DNA of 53,557 bases, taken from a virus. The stretch lies in the IMG/VR virus record IMGVR_UViG_3300031963_000203, positions 1 through 53,557 of that record; one strand, 5' to 3'. The notes under the pieces are model-generated. The model was given only the letters and a program-made list of their open reading frames with translations. It was not told the DNA's origin and did not search any database. Position numbers and translations under genes: made by a program. Shown here one piece after another: positions 6,634 through 16,700 of the stretch (positions are counted from its first letter, which is position 1; each line of letters starts with the position of its first letter).

Positions 6634-8987
6634 CTTGAAGCAGTGTTATTTGTATTAGAAGAAGTCACAGGTGAGTTTGGATCAGCTACAGGAAGATTTA
6701 AGGCATTGCAGTATTGAATATATTTAGCATCAAATTTTCCATTGGCAAGTTTAGGGTGCACTTCCAAAGCTGCAGTTAAAAACTGGGATGCTTTTAATCC
6801 ATTAAACAAACTTGCTCCTGGTGATCCGGGATTAAAATGGTAGTTGACCACTCTAGCGACAATATAACCCATAGCTTCTAATCCTGCTATTGAGTTAGCA
6901 AGAGCAGTGATATTAATATTCGATGCTTGATTTGCACTTTGAATTGGAGGAGGAACTGCGGAATTTGAGCCAAGCAGTCCTCCTGTTGTGTTCAAAGTCG
7001 ATGAAGGAACAGTACTTAAAATTGCACTACTGCCTAAAACGTAAGTATCACTAGTTTCTGGATTACTGCTTTGAGGAACTCCATTGACTATCTGTGAACC
7101 AGTTGTGGTATTTGCAGATCCTGTTGCTGGTTTATTAGCAGCAGTTGTTGTTGAACTTGCTACTGTTGTTGAGGTAGTAGTGGTAGAAGTAGTTGCAGAT
7201 GAACTCTGTGTTGTTCCAGTAGCTGATGCAGTTGATGAAGTAAATTCTGCTTGTGTTTGCCAAGATCCTGAATATAACTTCGTTTCTATTCCATCTGGTG
7301 TCTTTGATATAATATAAAATTCTCTGTTAGTGAATCCTAGCACTTTTTTGGAATTGGTATCAACTAACTTGAATGAAATTTGTCCAGTAGATGGATTTGA
7401 AATCGTCGTCTTGTTTTTAATATTCTCAACTCTCACTGTTTGTCCACTCGCATCTAAGAAAACTAGATAGTAAGTTAAAGAATTTCCTAAATCCAATATT
7501 TCAGGGGTTTGTCCTCCAGTCAAATTGTAAACGGTAAACTTGTAAAAATTGTCAAACGGATCAACCACTATTTTTGCCTTGCCCTGACCATAAACTGTTG
7601 AGGCATTTGGTACAGAAGATTCAGATACCAGTGCACCATCCTTTCCAATAACTATAGTTTCTTGAGTGACCGAAATATTATTGTCCTTATAAAAAACAGG
7701 TACCTTCTTTTCCTTTGGGGAACCAACATTTGTATTAACACCATAAGGCGAAAGAACATTTGGTGCTTGAACTATCTTGTTGTAGACTTTTTGAGAGTAT
7801 GCTCCAGTAGTCAAAGTTATCTTATTAACCTCTCTTCCATACTTTGTAGTATCAAACGAACTAAAAGAGGATCTTCTGATTATTTGGTTCTGGTTGGATC
7901 TGTTAACCAGTCTCATAGTATAGTTCACAAGAAAAGAAGTGGTTAATGGATTTTGAAGCACAGGTCTAAAGATGTAAGGAGCATTATAATCCTGTGTTTG
8001 TGTGGTTGTGAAATTATAAGTCGTGATATAAGTCAATCCAACTTGTTCCTTAACCTCGATCTCATGAACAACATAATATGAATTACCAACTCTACCTTCT
8101 GCATTGACAAAGTCTTCCAAGAAGTTACCTTCCCATGTTGGATAATATTCCAAATAGTTATAGAAAGAATTCTGCTGTATTACAGCTGCTAAGCTTGAAT
8201 AAACATCTCTTGGAAAAATTCCAAGTTCTGCCTTAACCTGGGCAATATAATTGTCGTAGCCGTCTTTTAATACAGTTTGTGATATCTCATACAAAGCAAA
8301 CTCGACTGGTGCATCTTTTTTAAATCCATTACCATCTGAAGAAATCTTGGCAGCTAAAGTGTTTGCCTGAGATGATGTTCCAGCCAGAATATCATACTCA
8401 TAAACCATGTTAGCATAAGCAGGAATCTTAACCTCAACATAGTGGTCATAGAGAGCACCTCCTAAATAAATAGGATTTGGATTTAAGATAGGTAAAGTTA
8501 CATCTGACTTGGTCACAAGAAGCTGTAAAATCGTAGCCTTTTTGCCTGTTCTTTCTTGGAACTGTATCTGTAATATAATTCCATCAATATTGTCGAAGTT
8601 GTAACCAGCAACAATGTGAAACTTTACAGTGTCATAATAAACTCCTATATTAGAAGGAAATACTACAGGAAGATTTGCTACAGATGTTAATTTGGGATCA
8701 AAATTTAAATATTGAACTAAATAGTCCTCATCTAAAGAAACGAATCTATTCTTAGCAGTTCTAACAACACTAAGATCTCTGACATTATTGGTTACACTTT
8801 GATCTACAGGTTTATTTAAAATTTGAACGGCGTTATCAAAATAACCGTTTACTATTTTTTCAAACCCAACTGCAGGAGTTCCGGTGTTGACAAAATATTG
8901 CTCAGGATTAGGTGATGAAGTATAATTGTACTCCAACAAGAGATAATCCGTAAGCTTTACAAACCTTTGTGTAGATGTATAAGACAT
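6630..8987 (-). CDS. Large virion structural protein with Ser/Thr-rich linker
   Basis: This 785-residue protein is unrecognised but has virion character. About 580 residues of beta-rich sequence with few charged repeats are followed by a low-complexity Ser/Thr/Ala linker at about 581-630 (for example TTSTTTTSTTVASS). A small C-terminal domain follows at about 690-765, containing ALEVHPKLANGKFDAKYIQY. Linkers of this type commonly separate a virion-bound part from a flexible or exposed part. The gene starts 2 bases after a GAATATATAAA element and is the first gene of the unit that continues through the RuvC-like, gp32, primase and recombination genes. Possible roles are tail fibre, neck or baseplate accessory. 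No catalytic motif is visible. Confidence 0.7.
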   Translation of the reverse strand: MSYTSTQRFVKLTDYLLLEYNYTSSPNPEQYFVNTGTPAVGFEKIVNGYFDNAVQILNKPVDQSVTNNVRDLSVVRTAKNRFVSLDEDYLVQYLNFDPKLTSVANLPVVFPSNIGVYYDTVKFHIVAGYNFDNIDGIILQIQFQERTGKKATILQLLVTKSDVTLPILNPNPIYLGGALYDHYVEVKIPAYANMVYEYDILAGTSSQANTLAAKISSDGNGFKKDAPVEFALYEISQTVLKDGYDNYIAQVKAELGIFPRDVYSSLAAVIQQNSFYNYLEYYPTWEGNFLEDFVNAEGRVGNSYYVVHEIEVKEQVGLTYITTYNFTTTQTQDYNAPYIFRPVLQNPLTTSFLVNYTMRLVNRSNQNQIIRRSSFSSFDTTKYGREVNKITLTTGAYSQKVYNKIVQAPNVLSPYGVNTNVGSPKEKKVPVFYKDNNISVTQETIVIGKDGALVSESSVPNASTVYGQGKAKIVVDPFDNFYKFTVYNLTGGQTPEILDLGNSLTYYLVFLDASGQTVRVENIKNKTTISNPSTGQISFKLVDTNSKKVLGFTNREFYIISKTPDGIETKLYSGSWQTQAEFTSSTASATGTTQSSSATTSTTTTSTTVASSTTTAANKPATGSANTTTGSQIVNGVPQSSNPETSDTYVLGSSAILSTVPSSTLNTTGGLLGSNSAVPPPIQSANQASNINITALANSIAGLEAMGYIVARVVNYHFNPGSPGASLFNGLKASQFLTAALEVHPKLANGKFDAKYIQYCNALNLPVADPNSPVTSSNTNNTASR

Positions 8988-8989
8988 GC

Positions 8990-9000
8990 TTTATATATTC
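8990..9000 (-). promoter_or_regulatory. Late-promoter-like element GAATATATAAA
   Basis: On the minus strand GAATATATAAA is followed by GC and then the ATG of the 785-residue gene. Spacing to the start codon is only 2 bases, identical to three other sites (13705-13714, 36295-36305, 39609-39619). If it is a -10 element the transcript would be leaderless or nearly so. Confidence 0.55.
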
Positions 9001-9014
9001 CCTTTTATTTAGGC

Positions 9015-9809
9015 TTAGAATTTCCACCAGGAATACTGGACACCAATACCAATATTAATTACTGGACCAAATGCGGGTTCCCCCAAAACTTTGGCACCTA
9101 AACCAACTCCTAGATAAGGCCCAACACTCCATTTCTTTTCAGGAAACATATTTTTTAAAACATCAGATTTGTGAGGATCAACTATAGCACCTTCTATGTT
9201 TGTGATTTTCATATCGGGATATTTTGGAGTTACAAAGATTTCCAAAGACCCGTCTTTTTCTCTAAGTCCAGTAACGAAAGAAAATCCCATTTCATCCTCG
9301 TTTATTCTAGTCTTACCTGGAATTACGTTGTGTGAAGTTGAATCTATAGCAAAAAAACTATTCCCTGATAATTTTCTATAATTACCCTCTGAGAAAACAG
9401 TATCTAACTTGAAATCAAGACTGTAATTTCCATCCGCATAGACTGTTACAGTATTGTCTACATACTGCGTGTCAACTTTAACTACAGTCTCAACATCATG
9501 AATGGTTATGACATCACCTTCAACTTTTTTAAGCTCATCATATAACTTCTTGTTTAACTCCTCAAGATTATTCTTGGTTGCTAAAAGTGTTTTTTTGACA
9601 TACATGTCCTCACCAGCCTTGTTCTTCTGGACCCTTACTGTGTCTTGTAAAGCTGCTAGATTTTGATTTTGATAATCTATTTTGGCTTGGAGATCTCTGT
9701 TGCCATTGCATTGTTTGAGCAATAAAAGGATAATTATGACAATAATTGTCAAGTAAAATAGATCCTTTCTTTTATTTTCGCTCTTCATAGTTGAAGAATC
9801 TTCTTTCAT
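9015..9809 (-). CDS. Membrane-anchored coiled-coil protein, possible spanin-like role
   Basis: This 264-residue protein has a single hydrophobic segment near the N terminus (about residues 16-32, LFYLTIIVIIILLLL), then Lys-Gln-Cys. A charged coiled-coil-like stretch follows to about residue 100, then a beta-rich region. The last 40 residues alternate as in outer-membrane beta-strands (VGPYLGVGLG, VINIGIGVQYSWWKF) and end in Phe, as outer-membrane barrel proteins often do. A protein with an inner-membrane anchor, a long rod and an outer-membrane-like end could bridge the envelope as a spanin does, but this is inference. It lies in the same unit as the CHAP hydrolase. The start could be the ATG at 9809 or the one at 9788. 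Both overlap the 72-residue gene. Confidence 0.7.
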   Translation of the reverse strand: MKEDSSTMKSENKRKDLFYLTIIVIIILLLLKQCNGNRDLQAKIDYQNQNLAALQDTVRVQKNKAGEDMYVKKTLLATKNNLEELNKKLYDELKKVEGDVITIHDVETVVKVDTQYVDNTVTVYADGNYSLDFKLDTVFSEGNYRKLSGNSFFAIDSTSHNVIPGKTRINEDEMGFSFVTGLREKDGSLEIFVTPKYPDMKITNIEGAIVDPHKSDVLKNMFPEKKWSVGPYLGVGLGAKVLGEPAFGPVINIGIGVQYSWWKF

Positions 9810-9990
9810 ATTCTCTTGTTTTATTTAGTCGCTCAATTTCAAGCTTTACCCTTTGTTTTAAGTTTTCAAGCGCAGAATCATCAGATAGCATAGACATCCT
9901 GTGCTGAGTGTAGTGCTCGATCTCTTTTTCCAAATTGGAAAGGTTGTTGTGCACCTCATTGTATTGCTGTATAAACCAGTTTTTATTCAT
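9772..9990 (-). CDS. Small coiled-coil protein
   Basis: This 72-residue, highly charged helical protein (YNEVHNNLSNLEKEIEHY and later heptad-like leucines) has no recognised domain. Its ATG overlaps the stop of the long fibre gene as ATGA, and its end overlaps the start of the next gene, so translation is probably coupled across all three. T4-like phages often place small chaperones or coiled-coil partners next to fibre genes. A fibre assembly helper is therefore one option, and a regulator of the neighbouring membrane protein is another. The sequence itself does not decide between them. Confidence 0.6.
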   Translation of the reverse strand: MNKNWFIQQYNEVHNNLSNLEKEIEHYTQHRMSMLSDDSALENLKQRVKLEIERLNKTREYERRFFNYEERK

Positions 9991-12917
9991 GATACACGTC
10001 CAAACTCACATACCCTAAATGAGTAATTTCCAGTACCCTCCAATAATATGTAAAACTGACAATCCGCCGGAACAATTGCTGTCCATGAATTGCCACCGCC
10101 ATTTGCTCTGCCTAGGATATAGAAATTGGAAGCATCAATATCCTCTACATATATGTCTGTCGATGGAGACGTTCCGCTACTAGTCATTCCATAAATTATC
10201 ACATCCCGTTGATAAGGACCAAGGTATGTTATCGAAGAAGTAGTGTTAGTAGTATATGATCCGCTACTAAAAGAAGATAGATATCTAACAGAACTAGGCA
10301 TGCCAGTAACAGTACAATTAAAACCGAGTGAATCTCTTATCATTTTGAGAGGTCCTGCTAATGTAATGTTTTGGTTATTAAACATAGACAGTCCACCACT
10401 ACTGATGTACGTACTGTTTATTATAGTTGTTGCACCTTTAGCCTGCTCAGAATATAAATAAATATCATTCGATCTTTGTCTAAACAGAGTATATCCTGTT
10501 GGACCCTCAGCCGTAGAATTGAAAGCTTGGTCTATATTAAATGAAATGCTCCCAGTTACATTTAAATCACCTCCAGTAACATTCACATCACCATTAGTAA
10601 CATTTAAATTACCACCGGTTACATTTACATCTCCATAAGCTAATATAGCATTGCTAATAGCAGCTGCTCCAGAAACTGCAAGTACAGCATCATTATCAAT
10701 AGTAGTCCCTATGGCTACGTTTTCTCCAGTATCAGAGACATAGAATCCTGTAGCAGGACACGTTACTCGTTCATTATCCTCAGCTGCTGTGTATTTAGTA
10801 GCTCCAATTGCCAACGCAACGCTTTTGTTTTCGTTGCCCTTTCCAGGAACAGCAGCCTGACTTTTAAATGATGTAATTTCTAAACCATTCGGGTAGTTAA
10901 ATGGATACGCTCCAGTTATTCCCTGCCAGTAAGCAGAAGATGGAGGTACATAAACGGAGTTTCCTAAATTTCTGTGAATCTTAAGCATAGAAATTGCTCC
11001 AAATTGACCTGTACTTGATTTAGCTCCCCCCAAAAGAGAAACTGGATCAGTAGTACCAATAGTTTGGACTCCTACTATTGATAAAGCATGGTTTGGCTCG
11101 TTCCATCCTCCGGATGTTCCTTGAAAAGAAATAAGCGAAAGACTAGGAAAAGTAGCAAAAGTACTTAAATTACCAGTAAGACCCTTAGGTTGAACCGAAC
11201 CAGACATTGCACCAATAACAGTAGTTCCATACCAAGGATCCGGTGATTGTGGTCCAGGATAAGTTGCAATCGTTCTGTTACCAGAAAATCCCAGAGATAT
11301 TCTGTTGCTGTCATATTGTCCAGTAGAATTAGCTTCTAAAATCAAACGCGGATTAGAATTCCTAGTTTGAATTGTTGTATTGTTAACAGAATTGGCGTTA
11401 TTGTAAACGCCAGCATTCATGTTTGTTGTTATGGCAAAAACGTTCGCAGTTCCTGTTGTGTTTGAAGAATCTGTAATCTTATGTTGAAAACTTAAAAGAG
11501 GTCCTGCAGTAAAAGTGTGTCCGCTAGAAAAGAATTCCTGTGTAAAATCAGGACCAGTTCCAGAAACTCTTTGAGTGGAGGATGTGATAAAATTAAAATC
11601 TATTGTTCCGTCACCAATAACTGATCTGCTGGTGAAAGTTGATCCCCCTAATGTTTTTATTTGTAAAGCTGGTCCATAATTAGGAGATGTGACCCAAAGT
11701 TGCGGATATAAACCAAGTAATTCATTAGGCCCTGTTATATTAACAGAACCACCCTCGTATCCAGTAGGATTTAATCTGCCAAATCCTGCATGACCTTGGA
11801 CATAAAAAGATCCTTTATTGTGATTTAAAGGGAAATTCACGTTCCCCGTAAATAAAGCTGCATTGTGTTCAGAAACTGTTGTGGAAACACTTACATTACC
11901 AAGTACTGATAGTCTTCTACGATCATCACCTGTGAGCTTAAATCCCCCCGTACCTATACCAAGTCCTAATCCAGTAGAGTTTACGTACAGGAAAGGATAT
12001 GACTGGTTAGTCCCCCCATTATCACTGACCTCGAAGAATCCATATGTTCCTGAGGAAGCATCTACTAAAGTTCCTTTGTTTGAAGATGCTGTGCTTAGAA
12101 GTACATTATCAGCAGATGAAACAGCAGAAATTTCAGCACTTGAACTTAAATTAATTCCACTATTTAGAACAGTACCCGGAGATTTTATTAAAATAGATCC
12201 TGTAGGATTTGTGAATTCTATATCCCAGTATCCCTTGGGTCCAGGAACTGAAGTTCTCCATTGGAAATATGGATTATAATTGCTATTTGAACTTGCAGAT
12301 CCCCCTGGATCGACATCGAATTCTGCGTGACTAAAACTTATAAGTTTTGTTCTACTATCCTTAGTTGAAATTTTAAGTTTAGAATTCTCGAAATTTAAAT
12401 TTTGTATAGGCGTTCCTGCAGGAGTATAGTCAGAAATAGTAGAATCCGATAAAACCACTGTTGAATCATTTGAAGCACCTGCTATCATTATAGCATTCTG
12501 TGTGCCTCCCCCTGCTATTGAGATCGGAGCAAGATTCTGAAAAATATCCCCTGCTGCTAATCCAAATCCAGTATCTGCCCACCCGGTGGAAGTGTAAACA
12601 TATATGTCTTGGTCAGAAGATGCTGGATCGAGCCAATAATCCCCTAATGTTGGGAAAAGGAAAGGATTAGAACCTGATATTGATCCAAGGGCTGGTGTGA
12701 CATCTTGAACAAACCATTTGCTTCCAGATGGTCCTTGGAGGCCTTGAACCCCTTGCGGTCCCTGTGGTCCAACTGGACCAGTGGCTCCAGCAGATCCTTT
12801 TTGTCCCTGAGGGCCTCCACCTGCACTTAGTATCTGATCAAAGTTGTAATTAATCTTATCAACTATGGTTGATTGATTATCGCCTTGTAATATATTTAAT
12901 ACGTTTATTTGGGGCAT
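9987..12917 (-). CDS. Long fibre-like virion protein with collagen-type segment
   Basis: This 976-residue protein looks like a virion fibre. Its N terminus (residues 3-30) has a motif ending KINYNFDQIL that is echoed in the 305-residue protein at 25105-26022, probably a shared attachment module. A collagen-like Gly-X-Y segment follows at about residues 36-66 (GPVGPQGPQGVQGLQGPSG). Then comes a long stretch rich in Ser, Thr, Gly and Asn typical of beta-structured fibre shafts. A short 7-residue repeat lies at about 762-788 (consensus NVTGGDL). The C-terminal ~100 residues are compact, with SFRVCEFGRVS at the end, and could be the receptor-facing tip. It follows the CHAP gene by 8 bases. No chaperone-type autocleavage motif was recognised. 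Receptor unknown. Confidence 0.8.
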   Translation of the reverse strand: MPQINVLNILQGDNQSTIVDKINYNFDQILSAGGGPQGQKGSAGATGPVGPQGPQGVQGLQGPSGSKWFVQDVTPALGSISGSNPFLFPTLGDYWLDPASSDQDIYVYTSTGWADTGFGLAAGDIFQNLAPISIAGGGTQNAIMIAGASNDSTVVLSDSTISDYTPAGTPIQNLNFENSKLKISTKDSRTKLISFSHAEFDVDPGGSASSNSNYNPYFQWRTSVPGPKGYWDIEFTNPTGSILIKSPGTVLNSGINLSSSAEISAVSSADNVLLSTASSNKGTLVDASSGTYGFFEVSDNGGTNQSYPFLYVNSTGLGLGIGTGGFKLTGDDRRRLSVLGNVSVSTTVSEHNAALFTGNVNFPLNHNKGSFYVQGHAGFGRLNPTGYEGGSVNITGPNELLGLYPQLWVTSPNYGPALQIKTLGGSTFTSRSVIGDGTIDFNFITSSTQRVSGTGPDFTQEFFSSGHTFTAGPLLSFQHKITDSSNTTGTANVFAITTNMNAGVYNNANSVNNTTIQTRNSNPRLILEANSTGQYDSNRISLGFSGNRTIATYPGPQSPDPWYGTTVIGAMSGSVQPKGLTGNLSTFATFPSLSLISFQGTSGGWNEPNHALSIVGVQTIGTTDPVSLLGGAKSSTGQFGAISMLKIHRNLGNSVYVPPSSAYWQGITGAYPFNYPNGLEITSFKSQAAVPGKGNENKSVALAIGATKYTAAEDNERVTCPATGFYVSDTGENVAIGTTIDNDAVLAVSGAAAISNAILAYGDVNVTGGNLNVTNGDVNVTGGDLNVTGSISFNIDQAFNSTAEGPTGYTLFRQRSNDIYLYSEQAKGATTIINSTYISSGGLSMFNNQNITLAGPLKMIRDSLGFNCTVTGMPSSVRYLSSFSSGSYTTNTTSSITYLGPYQRDVIIYGMTSSGTSPSTDIYVEDIDASNFYILGRANGGGNSWTAIVPADCQFYILLEGTGNYSFRVCEFGRVS
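10554..10633 (-). repeat. Four-unit 21-base in-frame repeat in fibre gene
   Basis: Four consecutive 7-residue units with alternating consensus DVNVTGG / NLNVTNG / DVNVTGG / DLNVTG are encoded here. The units differ at synonymous and non-synonymous positions, so the expansion is not brand new. It sits in the shaft part of the fibre protein and probably adds beta-strand rungs. Confidence 0.8.
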
Positions 12918-12925
12918 CTTTTTAA

Positions 12926-13702
12926 TTATTTAAACCTTTCCTTGTAATTTTTTTCGTAATCCTTTAGCACCCAAGGATTGCTTGACAAAAAACTTTTCTC
13001 CCTCTCTGTTTTAGTTTTGAAAACATTAGAAATAGCTTTCTCAATTTCATCTTTTAAAGATGAATCGAAAGAACTTCCTCTGTATGGAGCGAAGTAATCT
13101 ATGAATCCAAGTAGTTTAGCAGGGTGATCTGATTTTTTGGTTGAAATGCTAGGATCATTTAGATTTCTTGTTACCAAGAAAGATCCATATCCTTCTCTAG
13201 CTCCATCCACTGGATTGGTATTCCCTTCTAGCGAACTAAAATTTTTCTCCTGTGGATTAACTGAAAGAACGATTCCAGTGTGGCCTGAACCGGGATATTC
13301 ACCCTTTTCATTTCTTGTGAGATAGAAAAAAGCCATCCCTGGCTTAATTAGGTTTGGATTTTTAAGAGCTTGTTCTGCTGTAATTTTTGCTCCTTTTGAT
13401 TTTTCCCAGTGAATCCTAACTGAAGGAGTAACTGGAATTTTATTTTTCTCATAAGAACCTATCCCAGACTTACTAAACACATCATAAACGAAAGCTGCAC
13501 ACCAAGGGTTTCCAGGAGTTGTTCCAGCAGCTTTTTGCATTGCTTCAACTTCTTTCCCTTTATTGCTACCTCTCGGGGATTCCTCGGCCTTTTGTGAAAT
13601 TTTCAAAGTGTCAACAAATGACTTGATTAGACCTTTAATAAATTCAACTGAGTAAGGTACACCTTCATTAAGAAAATCATAGTAATCTTTAATCTTCCTC
13701 AT
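12926..13702 (-). CDS. CHAP-family peptidoglycan hydrolase with head-targeting-like N terminus
   Basis: This 258-residue protein contains a CHAP-type amidase/peptidase domain: catalytic Cys in NPWCAAFVYDVF (C68), His in GSGHTGIVLSV (H141), and a following acidic/Asn segment LEGNTN (159-162). Such enzymes cut peptidoglycan and serve either as endolysins or as virion-borne hydrolases. The N terminus, MRKIKDYYDFLNEG, resembles the T4 capsid targeting sequence, and LNE before G14 fits the Leu/Ile-X-Glu cleavage site of the T4-type prohead protease. That would make it an internal head protein rather than, or as well as, a lysis enzyme. It heads a unit with the fibre and the membrane/coiled-coil protein, with a GATATATAAA element 2 bases before its ATG. 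Confidence 0.85.
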   Translation of the reverse strand: MRKIKDYYDFLNEGVPYSVEFIKGLIKSFVDTLKISQKAEESPRGSNKGKEVEAMQKAAGTTPGNPWCAAFVYDVFSKSGIGSYEKNKIPVTPSVRIHWEKSKGAKITAEQALKNPNLIKPGMAFFYLTRNEKGEYPGSGHTGIVLSVNPQEKNFSSLEGNTNPVDGAREGYGSFLVTRNLNDPSISTKKSDHPAKLLGFIDYFAPYRGSSFDSSLKDEIEKAISNVFKTKTEREKSFLSSNPWVLKDYEKNYKERFK

Positions 13703-13704
13703 GG

Positions 13705-13714
13705 TTTATATATC
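13705..13714 (-). promoter_or_regulatory. Late-promoter-like element GATATATAAA
   Basis: The minus strand reads GATATATAAA, then CC, then the ATG of the CHAP gene. The element and its 2-base spacing repeat those at 8990-9000, 36295-36305 and 39609-39619. Confidence 0.55.
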
Positions 13715-13730
13715 AAAAAATTTCATCTCC

Positions 13731-16700
13731 TTATATTTTTGCTATCTGAATTGAGAATGCAATTGAGTAGTCAAAAGATGGATCTTTTGGTAATCTAAAC
13801 TCATATCTGAGTTCATTGACTTTAGTGTATTTGACCTCTTGTGAGGGTAAATACCCATTTGAAAGTTTTTGATAATCTGCATAATCTCCAACTACAGAAA
13901 CCAAATCAAGAGGATCTGCAAGAGGAATTTTCTTAAGATATGTTCCATTATTTTGCGATTGGAAGATAGGCACAATGTTCAATTCCATATATTCTATGAA
14001 ATCGTCATTAATATCACTTTCAGTTCCGAATCCAAATTCTGGTACTATAAATTCTTGGAAAGTTTGCTTGGCACCGTCATTTAAGAAATACCTAATCAAC
14101 ATCCTGTCCATAAGAAGAATCCCTCTAATTTCTGTAGAGGTTTCTTCCCAAAGAATTTCATAATCTGGATAATTATCATAGTTTAATTCCAAAACATTAG
14201 TTAAAGAACTTGGATAGACAAGTTGCTTCTGGCTATTGATAGAATCAGGTGTTTGCATGACTTTACTTCCAAAGAAGGATTTCTCTTCAAGCATGCTTTT
14301 AGTACCTGGCAAACTTTCAAATGTTGTTGGATCCGTATATTGTCTATAGAACCCTGGATCCCATGAGCTTTCAAAGATTGATAAATTTCTCTTATCAATA
14401 GGGGTTTCCCCTATTAAATTGTAAACTGGATCATAAGGAGAATCTATGCTAATTCTGAATATCCACTCAGTTGCGTATTTGTAATAATTTACATTTTTGG
14501 AAACTCCAAAATTATTTTTATTCGGGCCAAAACTGCAATAAGAATATTCTATAGCATCAACAAGATTGATTTTTTGTCCCATGTATTTTCCTCCTTGAGC
14601 AACGTAATAAACAGAGCTTGGAAAATCATATGGCACTTCTAATTCAACGTAAGACCCCGATGATCCTGGTGTTCCTACAAGGGTATAACCTTGGGTCAAA
14701 GCATCAGTTGTTAATCCGTTTCCTCTGTTCGATGTTGAGAAGTAGATTTGATAACCAGTATTACTTGGATCACTTAGATCAAACTGATAAGTAACACCCT
14801 TAATAAGAGTAATTTTGTTTTCAATGATTCCGTCGATCGAGTAACACAAGGTTGATCCTAGCTCATAATTTGACGAAGATTCAGGCTTCGTCACAACCTT
14901 TACATCAAAAGTGTAAACCGAAGGAATAGTCCAATATGGCAAATCAAATTTTACATTTTCAAAACCTAAAACTTCTCGGAAAGTTGGAATATATTCACCA
15001 CTATATCTGTAAAGCTCACTTTCTCCTGGTATTTCATTCAGCACATATCCCACATTGAAAACGTCAAGTTCTTGTGGCTTATCTAGATCTTCTGTTGCTA
15101 CCACTATTGAATTTTGTTCAAAAGCAGATGGCTTTAAAAATTCCACAACAAATTGGTTGTTTAAAACCTCTGTTGCTTTAGTAGTAGAATTCCAGATGTA
15201 AGTTTTGTACTCAATGTACGGGCTTTCTGTGTTTACCAACAAAGAGATATTAGCAAAAGATATTTTAGCAAGTATGTTTTCCCAGTATCCTATACCACCT
15301 TCTCTTTGGTAAATTGGTATGGCCAAAGCTTGGTCATAAGATACAATTGATGGAATATCAGTTGGTCCAGGTGCTCCAACATCTGCAAAGTCAAAGATGT
15401 AATCAGTTTGAGTGTTAGTGAAATTGATGAATCCCTCACCAACTCCTGTTGGGAATGGTAAGGTGTATTGTCCAGAAGGACCTCCAGCAGTTGTTCCAAT
15501 CACACCGTAGAATGAACCAGGTCCAGTTGAACTGGTTGGTCCAGGAACAGTACTTATTGGGTATGTGAAATTAATTTCTTCTCTTAAATCCGATTCATAT
15601 TCTGGATTTGGTATGATATAAACAGTTCCATCATCTCCTGGAGTTCCTGAGTTAACTACAGATACAACACCCGCAGCATTTGCAGTTGAAGTTACGTTTA
15701 AAGCAGATGAAAGTTTAATATCACCAACTGCAGGAAGTTCGATTGTTCCTCCTGGAAGCCAAGTAGGAGGTGAAGAAACCGGTCCTTCTTGTCTTTCCAA
15801 TTTATCTTTCAATGAATAAAGAAGGAAATAATCCAAATCCAAGTATTGCTGTGGTGGACTAACTATTGTAGGCTCAAAATCATAAACTCTTACATCATCG
15901 ATCAGTAATTCAATTACGAAGGTTATATTTTTGAAAGTTCTGTTTTCAATTACCTTTATTTTAATAGGTGGTTGAATCTCATCCTCAATGTTTTCAACAG
16001 GAACAATGACACAAGAGAATTTATATTCATCATAAAATCTGTCATCAGTCAGATATTTGATTGATTCTTGTTGCCCGAAATTTGTAAAGGTTCTTTTAAT
16101 TCTAACTTTTGCTCCCCTGAATAATGTTTCAGAAAATCCATTAGCTGAATTGAAATCAAAAACACTGTATCTTTCTGATAGGTTTATATTTTCAATAGTT
16201 GTGCTATCAACATAATATTGTAGAAGATCTTCACCCTCTATTGAAAAATAGTCCAAGAAATAATCTCTAAGAGAAGGATTAGCATTTATAAGTTTAGCTT
16301 GATCTAATTCATCTGCTAAATAGTTTTTATCTTCTTTAAGAGTTTCCTCAGGTATTGAATATGGAGGTTTCTGAAGTTGGTACCACTCATGAGTAAAGTA
16401 TTGTGGGTCCTGTGAATTTCTAAAAAAGCTAGGAGAGAAGTTCAGAGGGCTAAAAGCAATATTTGCATTTAAGCTGTAAGGATTTCCTCTAACATCTGTT
16501 CCTCTCTTGTAAGACCACTTTGTAATATACGGACTAACTCTACTGATAGTTGCAAAATCTGGATTATAGTTATCCTGAGTGTAATCATATTCGGAGGACA
16601 ATTTTCCAAAGTTTAATTGGGCTAACTTTGTTTGTGATCCAACTTCATCATTCACAAATTTAAGAGCTTGAACTCCGTAAAATCCAGGAAAAGCATCCAA

